DNA of 64,000 nt from an uncultured Roseibium sp. GTDB lineage: Bacteria > Pseudomonadota > Alphaproteobacteria > Rhizobiales > Stappiaceae. Shown piece by piece: positions 26,141 through 35,102 of this stretch. The notes beneath the pieces were generated by a model. It made no database searches, had not been told where the DNA came from, and worked only from the letters and a program-made list of their open reading frames with translations. The translations under genes were made by a program, and so were the position numbers. Positions within the stretch are counted from its first letter, which is position 1. The number at the start of each line of letters is the position of its first letter. The stretch is taken from NCBI RefSeq assembly GCF_963675985.1, contig NZ_OY780957.1, positions 1,511,501 through 1,575,500 of the forward strand, in the 5' to 3' direction.

Positions 26141-27898
26141 CTATTCCGCGGCTTTGGTTACCGTCCGGGCTTCCGAACAATGTGCCGTTTGCGGATCGAG
26201 TTCGCACAGCGCCTGATACTGGCTGAGGAAAACCTTGCCACTCAGATGTTTCAGGAAATCCGTTTTCTCCAACCGGTCCATGACCGGGCCCTTGACCTCG
26301 GACAGGTGGAAGGAAACGCCGGAGTCCGACAGGCGATGATTGATTTCTTCCAGGCTTTCCAGCGCGCTGGCGTCGATCTCGTTCACCGCCGGACACATCA
26401 GCACCACATGCTTGATATTCGGCCGGTCCGCGACAAGTGCATAGATCTTGTCTTCCAGGAACCGGCTGTTGGCGAAGAACAGGCTCTCGTCCACGCGTAG
26501 CGTCAGCACCTTGTCGCCGGTCACTACCTTGTGCCGGTCGATGTTGCGGAAATGCTCGGTGCCCGGCACCACGCCGACGATCGCCATGTGCGGACGGCTG
26601 TTGCGGTAGAGGTAAAGCCCGATGGACAGGGCGACACCGGTCACGACCCCCTGCTCGACCCCGAAGAAGAGGGTGATCAGGATCGTCGCCGCCATGGCGG
26701 CAAAATCGCTCTTGGAATAGGCATAGGTGCGTTTGATCGCGCCGAAGTCGACGAGAGAAAGAACCGCGACGATGATGGTTGCCGCCAGGGTGGCCGTCGG
26801 CAGATGGGTCAGCAACGGCGTCAGAAACAAGGTGGCGACAGCAATGCCGACGGCGGTAAAGGCGCCGGCCGCCGGCGTTGCTGCGCCGGCATCGAAATTC
26901 ACCACCGAGCGCGCGAAGCCGCCGGTGACGGGATAGCCTCCCGAAATGGCTGAGGCGATATTGGCGGCGCCAAGACCGATCAGCTCCTGGTCCGGTTCGA
27001 TGCGCTGACGTTTCTTGGCCGCCAGCGTCTGGGCTACCGAAACCGATTCCACGAAGCCGATGACGGAAATCAGCAGCGCCGAGCCGACCAGTTGCAGCCA
27101 CAGCTCCGCATTGAACGGCGGCAGATGCGGTACGGGCAGGCCGGAGGGGATTTCCCCGACCAGCCGGACGCCGTGATCTCCGAGGTTGAAGGCGGCGGCG
27201 ACAAGGGTCGTGACCGCAACGGCCGCCACCGGGCCTGCCTTTGTCAGAAGATCGGCCGGAAACGGCTTGAGGCCTATGCCGAGCAGGACCTTCTTCAGGC
27301 CCTTGCGCACCCAGAACAGAAAGACGGTGCTGCCCGCTCCGATCGCCAGCGTGATCAGGTTGGTTTCGCCGATTTGTGAACCGATCGACACGAAGATGTC
27401 GTAGAGCGTGCGTCCCGATGCGGAGACGCCGAGAATGTGCTTGAGCTGGCTGGAGGCAATCAAAAGCCCGGAGGCGGTGATGAAACCGGAGATGACCGGG
27501 TGACTGAGCAGATTGGCCAGGAAGCCGAGGCGGAAGAAGCCAAGCGCTAAAAGCATGAGGCCGGAAATGAACGCGAGCGCGATCGCAGCGCCGAGGTACT
27601 CCGGCGTTCCGCCCTTGGCGATTTCGCCGACGGTGGCAGCCGTCAGCAGCGAGACGACCGCGACCGGTCCGACAGCGAGCGCCCGGCTGGTGCCGAAGAC
27701 CGCATAGGCGACCAGAGGCAGGATCGAGGCGTAAAGCCCCACCTCCGGCGGCAGACCGGCGAGCATCGCATAGGCCAGCGACTGGGGGATCAGCATGATG
27801 GTCACGATCACCGCGGCCACGAGATCGCTGGTTGCCGTTTCCTTGTTATAGGCGCGACCCCAGGTGAGGATCGGCAAATAGCGCTGAAGATATTTCAT
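26141..27898 (-). CDS. SulP family inorganic anion transporter with STAS domain
   Basis: A 585-residue inner-membrane carrier. The N-terminal part (about 1-420) has 12-14 hydrophobic segments with the SulP signatures VAAVIVTIMLIPQSLAYAML near residue 30 and GFVESVSVAQTLAAKKRQRI. The C terminus (about 440-560) is a cytoplasmic STAS domain (VVLMCPAVNEIDASALESLE). SulP proteins carry sulfate, bicarbonate or other anions. At the end of a sulfide-oxidising operon it most likely moves a sulfur oxyanion product or counter-ion; direction is not readable. A GC-rich hairpin without T tract separates it from the SQR gene. Confidence 0.93.
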   Translation of the reverse strand: MKYLQRYLPILTWGRAYNKETATSDLVAAVIVTIMLIPQSLAYAMLAGLPPEVGLYASILPLVAYAVFGTSRALAVGPVAVVSLLTAATVGEIAKGGTPEYLGAAIALAFISGLMLLALGFFRLGFLANLLSHPVISGFITASGLLIASSQLKHILGVSASGRTLYDIFVSIGSQIGETNLITLAIGAGSTVFLFWVRKGLKKVLLGIGLKPFPADLLTKAGPVAAVAVTTLVAAAFNLGDHGVRLVGEIPSGLPVPHLPPFNAELWLQLVGSALLISVIGFVESVSVAQTLAAKKRQRIEPDQELIGLGAANIASAISGGYPVTGGFARSVVNFDAGAATPAAGAFTAVGIAVATLFLTPLLTHLPTATLAATIIVAVLSLVDFGAIKRTYAYSKSDFAAMAATILITLFFGVEQGVVTGVALSIGLYLYRNSRPHMAIVGVVPGTEHFRNIDRHKVVTGDKVLTLRVDESLFFANSRFLEDKIYALVADRPNIKHVVLMCPAVNEIDASALESLEEINHRLSDSGVSFHLSEVKGPVMDRLEKTDFLKHLSGKVFLSQYQALCELDPQTAHCSEARTVTKAAE

Positions 27899-27933
27899 GT
27901 CCGCCCGGCTCGTCAGTCTGGTCGAATAGAGGG

Positions 27934-27957
27934 TGCGGGCCGGTGGTCCGGCCCGCA
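27934..27957 (-). other. GC-rich hairpin between the Blh-SQR gene and sulP
   Basis: TGCGGGCCGG and CCGGCCCGCA form a perfect 10-bp stem with a 4-base loop. No T run follows on the minus strand, so it is more likely an mRNA-processing or stabilising structure inside the operon than a full terminator. Confidence 0.6.
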
Positions 27958-27980
27958 GGGAAATGCGGGATCTGCAGGAC

Positions 27981-29657
27981 TCAGCCGGCCGATACTTTTT
28001 CCGGTTTGGCCATCCATTCCTTGCCGCGCAGCATCGCCTTCCAGTAGATCGGCGGCAGGATCCGCTCCTTGAGGAGCCACGCCGTATGGCTCGGCTTGGT
28101 GCCGTCGATCAGCCAGCGCGGGAAACTCGGCAGCAGCGCACCGCCGTAGCCGAATTCGGCAAGAACGATCTTGCCTTTCTCCACGGTCAGCGGGCACGAG
28201 CCGTAGCCGTCATACTGGGCGACCGCGCTCTGACCGTTCATGTCCGAGACGATGTTTTCGGCAACCACCGGCGCCTGCTTGCGGGCCGCCGCCGCCGTCT
28301 TTGCGTTCGGCGCGTTCATCACGTCGCCGAGCGACCAGATATTGTCGAAGGTCTTGTGGCGCAGGGTCGCCTGGTCCACGTCGACCCAACCGGCCGCATC
28401 CGCCAGCGGCGAGACCCGGATGAAATCCGGTGCCGTCTGCGGCGGCGTCACGTGGATCATGTCGAACTCCACCTCCACCTGGCGGACGTCCTTCTCCGGC
28501 TCTTTGACCTCGAAGGTGGCCTTTTTCGCCTGGCCGTCGATGGCCACCAGATTATGGAAGTAGTTCAGGTTGGCGTTGTAGCGCTCGATGTATTTCATCA
28601 GGGCCGGCACATAATCCTTGACCCCGAAGAGAACACCACCGGCATTCATGAACTGGATGTCGATGTTGCCGATGGTACCTGACCGGGTCCAATGGTCGGC
28701 GGACAGGTAAAGCGCCTTCTGAGGCGCCCCGGCGCATTTGATCGGCATGGGCGGCTGGGTGAAGAGCGCGCGGCCTTGCTTCATCCCCTGCACCAGTTGC
28801 CAGGTGTAGGGCGCCAGGTCGTAGCGGTAGTTCGAGGTCACGCCATTGCGGCCGAGCGTATCCACCAACCCGTCGACCTTGTGCCAGTCGAGCTTCAGGC
28901 CCGGGCACACGACCAGTCGGTCGTATTTAACCACGCGGCAGCCGTCGAGGACGACCGCATTGTCCTTGGGCTCGAAGGCGGCAACCGCGGACTTGATCCA
29001 GTGGACGCCGGCTGGAATGAGCGAGGCCATGGTCTTGGCGGTTTCCGGCGCCTGGAAGATGCCGCCGCCCACCATGGTCCAGCCGGGCTGGTAGTAATGG
29101 ACATCGGCCGGATCGATGATGGCGATGTTGAGACCGTGCTTGCGCGCCGCCAGGCTGGAGGCAACCGAAATGCCCGCCGCGCCGCCGCCGACGATGACCA
29201 CGTCGAAACGCGCGTCTTCCGCGGTTTCGGTCGGCGTTCTGCCGCCGTTGACAATGCGCCGGACCACGCCGGCCATGTCGTAGCCGGCCTGCTTGGCGCT
29301 TGCCAGGATGTCGGCGACCGGCAGGGTGCCGGCCTGGGCCAGGGACCACAGGGTCGCCGAGCGGGTGCCCGTCCGGCAATAGGCGAAGACCGGCTTTGGC
29401 AGTTCATCGAGCGCGGCCTTGAAGGCCTTGGCATCGTCGTCCTGCACTTTCCCGGAAACCACCGGCAGGTACCGGGCCTCAAGCCCGGCTTTCCTGGCGG
29501 CCGCCTCGACTTCCTCGAAGGTCGGCTGATCCGCACCTTCTCCGTCCGGCCGGTTGCAGATCACCGACCGGAAACCGAGCATCGCGATCTCGGGGATGTC
29601 CTTCGGATCAATCTGCGGACTGACCGCGAGCTGCTCGTTAATCGCCCTGGGTTCCAT
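27981..29657 (-). CDS. Fusion of DUF442/Blh sulfurtransferase-phosphatase-like domain with sulfide:quinone oxidoreductase
   Basis: A 558-residue two-part enzyme. Residues 1-140 are the TIGR01244/DUF442 domain (Blh N-terminal type) with the P-loop-like YCRTGTRS and reactive Cys94, proposed to handle persulfide sulfur. Residues 145-558 are an FAD-dependent sulfide:quinone oxidoreductase starting with VVIVGGGAAGISVA, with redox-candidate Cys251 (VVCPGL) and Cys308 (IKCAGAPQKALYL). SQR oxidises H2S at the membrane and hands sulfane sulfur to an acceptor while reducing quinone. Fusing an acceptor-like domain to SQR would channel the persulfide. It starts 29 bp after the persulfide-dioxygenase gene. 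Confidence 0.93.
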   Translation of the reverse strand: MEPRAINEQLAVSPQIDPKDIPEIAMLGFRSVICNRPDGEGADQPTFEEVEAAARKAGLEARYLPVVSGKVQDDDAKAFKAALDELPKPVFAYCRTGTRSATLWSLAQAGTLPVADILASAKQAGYDMAGVVRRIVNGGRTPTETAEDARFDVVIVGGGAAGISVASSLAARKHGLNIAIIDPADVHYYQPGWTMVGGGIFQAPETAKTMASLIPAGVHWIKSAVAAFEPKDNAVVLDGCRVVKYDRLVVCPGLKLDWHKVDGLVDTLGRNGVTSNYRYDLAPYTWQLVQGMKQGRALFTQPPMPIKCAGAPQKALYLSADHWTRSGTIGNIDIQFMNAGGVLFGVKDYVPALMKYIERYNANLNYFHNLVAIDGQAKKATFEVKEPEKDVRQVEVEFDMIHVTPPQTAPDFIRVSPLADAAGWVDVDQATLRHKTFDNIWSLGDVMNAPNAKTAAAARKQAPVVAENIVSDMNGQSAVAQYDGYGSCPLTVEKGKIVLAEFGYGGALLPSFPRWLIDGTKPSHTAWLLKERILPPIYWKAMLRGKEWMAKPEKVSAG

Positions 29658-29686
29658 GAGCCCCTCCCTTTTCCTTGTTTGTTTTC

Positions 29687-30580
29687 TCAGAGCCCGTTCA
29701 CGGGCACTTTCAGGAACCGTTTGCCGGATTCATCCGCGGGCGGCAGCTTGCCGGCGCGCATGTTGACCTGGAGCGACGGAATGATCAGCTTCGGCATGTC
29801 CAGCTCGGCATCGCGTTCCGTCCGGAACTTGATGAAGTCTTCGCGGGTCTTGCCGCCGCCCACATGGATGTTGTGCTTCTTTTCCTCGCCGACGGTGGTT
29901 TCCCACTTGATGTCGCGGCCGTTCGGGCCGTAGTCGTGGCACATGAACAGGCGCATGTCGTCCGGCAGGGCCAGGAGCTTCTGGATGGAATCATACAGCG
30001 TGCCGGCATCGCCGCCGGGGAAGTCCGCGCGTGCCGATCCGCCGTCCGGCATGAACAGGGTGTCCCCGACGAACGCGGCATCACCGATCACATGCACCAT
30101 GCAGGCCGGAGTGTGGCCCGGGGTGTACATGGCGAAGGCTGTCATTTCGCCGATCTTGTAGGTATCGCCGTCGGCAAACAGCATGTCGAACTGGCTGCCG
30201 TCGCGCTGGAATTCGGTGCCTTCGTTGAAGACCTTGCCGAAGGTGTCCTGGACGACGGTGATCTTGTCGCCGATGCCGAGCTTGCCGCCCAGTTTGCTCT
30301 GGATATAGGGCGCTGCAGACAGGTGATCGGCATGCACATGGGTCTCGATCAGCCACTCCAGCTTGAGGCCGTTTTTCTCGATAAAGGCGATCATCTCGTC
30401 GGCATGATCGTAGGTGATGCGGCCGGCGGCGTAGTCGATGTCCATCACGCTGTCGACGACCGCGCAGGCATTGCTGGCCGGGTCCTTGACCACATAGCTG
30501 ATCGTGTTCGTCGCCGGGTCGAAAAAGGCCGTGACGTCGGGCTTGACCGACATATCAACCGGATAAACTGCAGTACTCAT
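29687..30580 (-). CDS. Metallo-beta-lactamase-fold persulfide dioxygenase (Blh/ETHE1-like)
   Basis: A 297-residue metal-dependent hydrolase-fold enzyme. The metal motif THVHADHLSAAP, the second ligand region TPGHTPACMVH and the bridging aspartate in AFVGDTLFMPDGG are intact, followed by FMCHDYGPNGRD. This pattern, single-iron rather than di-zinc, fits persulfide dioxygenases that convert glutathione persulfide to sulfite. Length and the C-terminal extension match the Blh proteins in BigR-controlled operons of Agrobacterium and Xylella. It lies between the YeeE/YedE pair and the SQR fusion on one transcript, placing it as the second step in sulfide removal. Confidence 0.93.
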   Translation of the reverse strand: MSTAVYPVDMSVKPDVTAFFDPATNTISYVVKDPASNACAVVDSVMDIDYAAGRITYDHADEMIAFIEKNGLKLEWLIETHVHADHLSAAPYIQSKLGGKLGIGDKITVVQDTFGKVFNEGTEFQRDGSQFDMLFADGDTYKIGEMTAFAMYTPGHTPACMVHVIGDAAFVGDTLFMPDGGSARADFPGGDAGTLYDSIQKLLALPDDMRLFMCHDYGPNGRDIKWETTVGEEKKHNIHVGGGKTREDFIKFRTERDAELDMPKLIIPSLQVNMRAGKLPPADESGKRFLKVPVNGL

Positions 30581-30649
30581 TCTGGTCTCCCTAGAGCGCT
30601 GTGAGGGCCGGTGCTCCGGCCGTTGTGGTTATTATCGGCCAGGCCGATG

Positions 30650-31093
30650 TCAGGTAGAAGAGGGTGCCGCCTGGCGGAAACGGATGCCGGTGATGACCCG
30701 CAGGGCGATCATTCCGGCCAGAATTGCGGCAGCCGTGAGGATCGGTGCGGAAACCCCGAGACCGATGGCCGGGACGAGCCCGCCCGGACAAAAGCCGCTC
30801 AGGCCCCAGCCGATGCCGAAAATCGCGGATCCGCCGACCAGCTTCATGTCGATGTCCTTGCGGGTCGGGACATGAAAGACGGTCGAAAGGACCGGGGCGG
30901 GCATGCGGAACACGAGCCGGTAGCCGATTGCGGTAACGATCAGCGCGCCGCCCATGACGAAGATCAGGCTCGGATCCCAGGTGCCGAAAACATCGAAGAA
31001 GTTCAGAACCTTGGCCGGATCGGCCATGCCGGACAGAAGAATGCCGACACCGAAGACAAGGCCGATCGCGAATGCGGAAAGGATTTTCAACAT
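30650..31093 (-). CDS. YeeE/YedE-family (DUF6691) half transporter
   Basis: A 147-residue inner-membrane protein with four hydrophobic segments. The last half carries the motif GLSGFCPGGLVPAIG, whose cysteine is thought to relay thiosulfate or sulfane sulfur through YeeE-type (TsuA) channels. Starts 3 bp after the stop of its partner, so the two halves are co-translated and together equal one full YeeE, as with PmpA/PmpB next to bigR-blh in other Proteobacteria. The role is sulfur-compound transport linked to sulfide detoxification. Confidence 0.9.
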   Translation of the reverse strand: MLKILSAFAIGLVFGVGILLSGMADPAKVLNFFDVFGTWDPSLIFVMGGALIVTAIGYRLVFRMPAPVLSTVFHVPTRKDIDMKLVGGSAIFGIGWGLSGFCPGGLVPAIGLGVSAPILTAAAILAGMIALRVITGIRFRQAAPSST

Positions 31094-31096
31094 GGG

Positions 31097-31525
31097 TCAG
31101 CCTCCGATCACGTGACGCATGACATAGACCGTGATCAGACCCGTTGTCATGAAGGTCAAGGTGGCGACGATCGACCGCACCGACAGGCGCGACATGCCAC
31201 AAACGCCGTGACCGCTGGTGCAGCCGGAGCCGAGCGAGGCGCCGATGCCGACCAGGAAACCGCCGATGACCAGGAAGACCGGTTCGACCGGAACCGTAAT
31301 CTGCGGCATTTGCCCGGTGGCAAACAGAATGGCCATCGGACTGGCAATCATACCCGCGATAAAGGCAGCCCGCCACGCCCAATCGCCCGTTCCCGGTCGC
31401 GCAAGAAGGCCGGCGGCAATGCCGTTGATTCCGGCAATTCTCCCGTGAAAAGCCATGAGAGCCACAGTGGCCAAACCTATGATCGCGCCGCCGATCAACG
31501 ACAGCACGGGGGTGAAGTCCGTCAT
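31097..31525 (-). CDS. YeeE/YedE-family sulfur-compound half transporter
   Basis: First gene of the sulfide operon, 142 residues and about four membrane segments. The signature GSGCTSGHGVCGMSRLS, with two cysteines, is the conserved pore motif of YeeE/YedE proteins. ATG 31525 (MTDFTPVLS) is preferred over an upstream in-frame ATG at 31549, which would overlap the operator region. The 3-bp gap to the second half and the BigR-like palindrome 16 bp upstream mark the start of one transcript running left to sulP or beyond. Confidence 0.88.
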   Translation of the reverse strand: MTDFTPVLSLIGGAIIGLATVALMAFHGRIAGINGIAAGLLARPGTGDWAWRAAFIAGMIASPMAILFATGQMPQITVPVEPVFLVIGGFLVGIGASLGSGCTSGHGVCGMSRLSVRSIVATLTFMTTGLITVYVMRHVIGG

Positions 31526-31540
31526 TTGAGAGCCCGTCCT

Positions 31541-31562
31541 TATATTCAATAATTCGAATATA
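31541..31562 (-). promoter_or_regulatory. BigR-like (ArsR-family) operator of the sulfide operon
   Basis: TATATTC and GAATATA form perfect 7-bp arms around an 8-bp A+T-rich centre, 16 bp before the first gene of the operon. BigR-type repressors bind such A+T-rich palindromes and release DNA when their cysteines form a disulfide or persulfide bridge. The operon content matches the BigR regulon, but no arsR/bigR gene is in the window. Confidence 0.6.
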
Positions 31563-31761
31563 ATAGTCGTATGCCGGAAGTTTCAAGTCCGATTTTACGC
31601 TTTGTTGAACGTTACGGTAATTCGAGAGGCGAGCCGGACGACGGCGACGCCGGATTCCCCTCGTAAATCGCATCGGGCTGGCATTCGGCGGGAAAGCGGA
31701 CCATGCTGACAAGGGAAACGTTGCGATGTGAATCATGAGTTGGCGTGGGGGAAAAGTCGGA

Positions 31762-32895
31762 ATGGGCTTCAAAATGGGGAGGATGGCCATTTGGGCCGCG
31801 ATGGCGATAGGCGCCGTGATGGTTTCGGGACCGGTAACACCGGCGCACGCGCAGGAGGGCGGGACGGATATCGATCTGAAACTGTTCGGTACCAAGGATC
31901 TGCCATCGAACCCGACCGGATGCCATTTTGCCCTGTGGCAGGCGAACCGCGACCCGGCAACCGATAAATACGCCTATCTTTTCTACCTGCCGTTTTCCGA
32001 AGACGGAGCGCCACTCAAGGCACGAATGAAGATCGGCGACGAATTCATCGAACTCTATGAAATCGCACAGAGCCAGGAAGACACGAACGGTGGCTTGCCG
32101 CGCCATTCTGCCTACCGCTCCGACAATCCCAGATACCGGGTTCTGATCGAACTTCTGAAGGTCGGCGACGGCGGCTCGATGGCACCGGTTACCGAAGCCG
32201 ATATCTATGTCGTCCGCTCGAAGAAGTTTCCGTTTCTGGCAGGCGCCAGGGGCGAATACGGCTGCCCGGGCAAGGGGCCGATGAAGCTCGAAGCCCCGTC
32301 CCCTGCGGAACCGCCCGCCGAAGAGCGGTCGGAGAACTCCGATGCGGTCAAACTGCCGAACATGGCACGTTGGAGCGGTCCGACCGGACTCCCGCTCGGG
32401 CCTCAGCGCTTGCTGGCAAGCCTGGATGAAGTACCGGTTCCTCTGCGCCAGGCCCTGTTCAAATATGCCTATCAGGAATGCGATCTGGCGGCTCCGAGCG
32501 CCTGGAACGGCGCCAGCTATGTGATCAACAGCAATTACCTTCTCTGGGAATTGCCCTGCTTCACCGGGGCGTATCAGGGCTCGAGCGCATTCGGCGTGAC
32601 GCAAAATCCCCCTGGCGACTGGGCGAACGTCCTGGTGCTGCCCACGCTTCCGGGAAACCTCGCCGATGAGAGCTACGGCGTGATGAATGCGCAGGTGTTC
32701 AACGAAAAAGGCCTGATCACGGCAACCGAATTCGGCCGCGGGCTCGGAGATTGTGGCGTCTACAAAGTGTTCCGCCTGACCGACGGTCCGGGCGAGGAGA
32801 TCGAACTCGAACTCCTCGAATACCGCGAGAAGATCGACTGCAACGGGACGGCTAATTTGCCCGAGATCTGGCCCCTGGTTTTCCGGTCGTATTAG
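31762..32895 (+). CDS. Exported DUF1176-domain protein
   Basis: A 377-residue periplasmic protein of unknown activity. The signal peptide covers the first 30 residues or so (MAIWAAMAIGAVMVSGPVTPAHA). The C-terminal half shows the DUF1176 pattern: YVINSNYLLWELPCFTGAYQGSS, then LVLPTLPG and a closing GRGLGDCGVYKVFRL, with paired cysteines that could be bridged. The N-terminal half (31-160) is a separate beta-rich region with a GCHFALW segment. ATG 31762 follows a weak GGGGGA; an ATG at 31735 is an alternative. Its 3' end overlaps the convergent DedA-PAP2 gene by 44 bp. Confidence 0.78.
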   Translation: MGFKMGRMAIWAAMAIGAVMVSGPVTPAHAQEGGTDIDLKLFGTKDLPSNPTGCHFALWQANRDPATDKYAYLFYLPFSEDGAPLKARMKIGDEFIELYEIAQSQEDTNGGLPRHSAYRSDNPRYRVLIELLKVGDGGSMAPVTEADIYVVRSKKFPFLAGARGEYGCPGKGPMKLEAPSPAEPPAEERSENSDAVKLPNMARWSGPTGLPLGPQRLLASLDEVPVPLRQALFKYAYQECDLAAPSAWNGASYVINSNYLLWELPCFTGAYQGSSAFGVTQNPPGDWANVLVLPTLPGNLADESYGVMNAQVFNEKGLITATEFGRGLGDCGVYKVFRLTDGPGEEIELELLEYREKIDCNGTANLPEIWPLVFRSY

Positions 32896-34975
32896 GTGTG
32901 ACCGGCGACGCCGCCGGTTCCTCGCACAGCACGACTTCCATTCCGTTCGGCCACGTGCGGATGAGCGCACCCGGCAACAGGCGGACGGGATTGGTGCTGA
33001 CCGTCGGGGCCTCCCGGTCCGTCTTCGGTCCGGAGAATTCGCCCATGGGCCGCAGGATCGCTTCATGCAGGATGCTGCCCACATAGAGCCGCTTGAGGCT
33101 GCCGTCCGCGAGGATCTGGAACCGGCTCGGCCAAAGGCGCAACACCCACCGGCCGCCTCCGTCTGGATCCGAAGTCTCGTCCTTGTGGATGAGAACCAGC
33201 GCCGGCGTTCGGCCGTTTTGCGTTCTGGGCAGGATCGGCAGCTTGTCAGCAGGCGTCTTGCCTTCGACAAAGCCCGATGCGGTGCTTAAGGACCACTTCG
33301 GCGGCTTCGACCAGCCATGGGCGGCAAGCACGGGGGCGAGCCGGGACGGGTCGCCTGCATACTGGATGACCAGCGGCTCCTTGGTGCCGCCGCTGAGTTC
33401 GATCCGGTTCTTGGGCAACTGGGTCCAGCCGTTTGCCTGCCATTCCGTCTGGGTGAGAATCTGAAACCGGTTGCGCGGCTCGTAGGTCGCGATCGCCTGA
33501 TCCAGATGGGTCATCACATGCCAGCCGCCGAAGACGGTGAGAGAGCCGACGACGATGGCAGCCAGCGAGTTGCGGCCGATCTTCTCGTTGTGGATCGGGC
33601 CGAAGACGAAGGCGAAGGCCGATACCATTGCCAGGCCGAACAGGAAGCCTGCCAGCACGTCCGACATCCAGTGGGCGGCGAGATAGACGCGCGAAAACCC
33701 GATGGTGATCACGTAGACGGCGGTGACCGTGAAAATGGCGGCCTTGATCCAGCGATTGCGATCATGGGCGATCAGAACGGCACAGATGCCGAAAAGGACC
33801 GCGTTCAGGGTCGCGTGGCCGCTCGGAAAGCTGAAGGAGTCCGCGCCCGAATAAAGTGCCATCGGACGGGAGCGTTCCAAGAGCGCCTTGAACAGCGGTA
33901 CGAAGATCGCCGTGCTGCCGATGGCGATCAGAAAGCCCGTGGCCCGGCGCCACGCCCGCTTGAAAAACAGGTAGAGCGCGGCCGTGACCGTAACCACGGT
34001 CACCACGATGCCGTCGCCGAGCGAGGTGAAGAACACCATGATCGTGTCGCCGATCGGGGTCCGCATCGACGAAAACAGGTTCAGGATCGCCACATCGGCC
34101 CGGACCATCGGTTCGCCCGGCGCCACCTCGCCGATAAAGAAGAAGAACGCCGGCATGGTGATCAGCAGCAGGAGCGCGGACACCAGCATGCCGATGGAGC
34201 GCGGGTGGTCGGGGTCGAAGGTCGCCGCGATCCATTGGGACGCCCGACCGGGGCGTTTCGCGAACCAGTTGACGATTGCCGAATGGGCGCCGGGGAACAG
34301 CGGAAGGATGATCAGGATCAGCCAGCGGCCCATCATGACCGCCAGGAACAGGATCACGCACAGGCCGCCGATGACGAAGGCCAGCCGCGAGCTGATCTGG
34401 CCGATCGCTTCCAGCGCGGTGCCGGCCAGAATGCCCGGACCCAGATGGGCCGCACTCCAGACAATGGCGGAGGTCACGTTGATGATCGTGAACCGGGTGG
34501 CGTTCATGCCGACCATGCCGGCAATGCCCGGAACCACCGACTTCACGCCAGGCACGAAACGGCCGATGAAGATGCTCTTGCCGCCATGGGCGCGGAAGAA
34601 TTCCTCGCCCCGATCCATCAGACTGGAGTAACGCGACAAGGGCCAGAGCTTGCGGACCTTGTCCTTGTAGAAATGGCCGAACCAGTAGGAAAGGGCATCG
34701 CCGGCCGTCGCCCCGAGCACCGTCCAGATAAAGATCGAAACGCCGTCGAGCTTGCCGAGACCGATCAGGGTTCCGGCCCCGACCAGAACGACCGTGCTCG
34801 GAACCACTAGGCCGATGATGAACAGGGCTTCGCCCATGGCCACGGTGAAGCAGATCAGGCCCGCAAGGGAAGGGTTGTCTCCGATGAAGGCAACGATCTG
34901 TCCTAGGATGTCTGTCACGGAGTGAAAGCTCGTTTTCTGGGCGGAATCGGGCCCGAGGCTGTCATCGAATGGCAC
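32852..34975 (-). CDS. DedA-PAP2-LssY membrane fusion protein
   Basis: A 707-residue polytopic protein in three parts. Residues 25-215 are a DedA/SNARE-associated (VTT) domain with GRFVPGVKSVVPGIAGM, a lipid-scramblase-like family. Residues 290-470 are a PAP2 phosphatase with the three motifs KALLERSRPM, PSGHATLN and SRVYLAAHWMSDVLAG, so it should dephosphorylate undecaprenyl or lipid pyrophosphates. Residues 500-690 match the LssY C-terminal domain (KNRIELSGG, LIHKDETSD). Joining scramblase-like and phosphatase parts suggests recycling of carrier lipid. It is antisense to the DUF1176 gene over the last 44 bp. Confidence 0.88.
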   Translation of the reverse strand: MPFDDSLGPDSAQKTSFHSVTDILGQIVAFIGDNPSLAGLICFTVAMGEALFIIGLVVPSTVVLVGAGTLIGLGKLDGVSIFIWTVLGATAGDALSYWFGHFYKDKVRKLWPLSRYSSLMDRGEEFFRAHGGKSIFIGRFVPGVKSVVPGIAGMVGMNATRFTIINVTSAIVWSAAHLGPGILAGTALEAIGQISSRLAFVIGGLCVILFLAVMMGRWLILIILPLFPGAHSAIVNWFAKRPGRASQWIAATFDPDHPRSIGMLVSALLLLITMPAFFFFIGEVAPGEPMVRADVAILNLFSSMRTPIGDTIMVFFTSLGDGIVVTVVTVTAALYLFFKRAWRRATGFLIAIGSTAIFVPLFKALLERSRPMALYSGADSFSFPSGHATLNAVLFGICAVLIAHDRNRWIKAAIFTVTAVYVITIGFSRVYLAAHWMSDVLAGFLFGLAMVSAFAFVFGPIHNEKIGRNSLAAIVVGSLTVFGGWHVMTHLDQAIATYEPRNRFQILTQTEWQANGWTQLPKNRIELSGGTKEPLVIQYAGDPSRLAPVLAAHGWSKPPKWSLSTASGFVEGKTPADKLPILPRTQNGRTPALVLIHKDETSDPDGGGRWVLRLWPSRFQILADGSLKRLYVGSILHEAILRPMGEFSGPKTDREAPTVSTNPVRLLPGALIRTWPNGMEVVLCEEPAASPVTPNTTGKPGARSRAN

Positions 34976-35102
34976 TCATATAGGCAAGCGCGGCGTGACT
35001 TAACAGAAAAAAGGGAGCCGAGGGCAATGAATGCGAGGCGCTGCCTGCGGTCTTTTGGTTTCTTGGGTATAGTGAATGTCTTTCGAGGATGAGGTCGGTC
35101 GT

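Noticed and set aside
30650..31525. Frameshift splitting one YeeE gene
   Set aside because: Each half has its own start, full membrane segments and signature motif. Split PmpA/PmpB-type pairs are known in BigR operons, so this is natural organisation.
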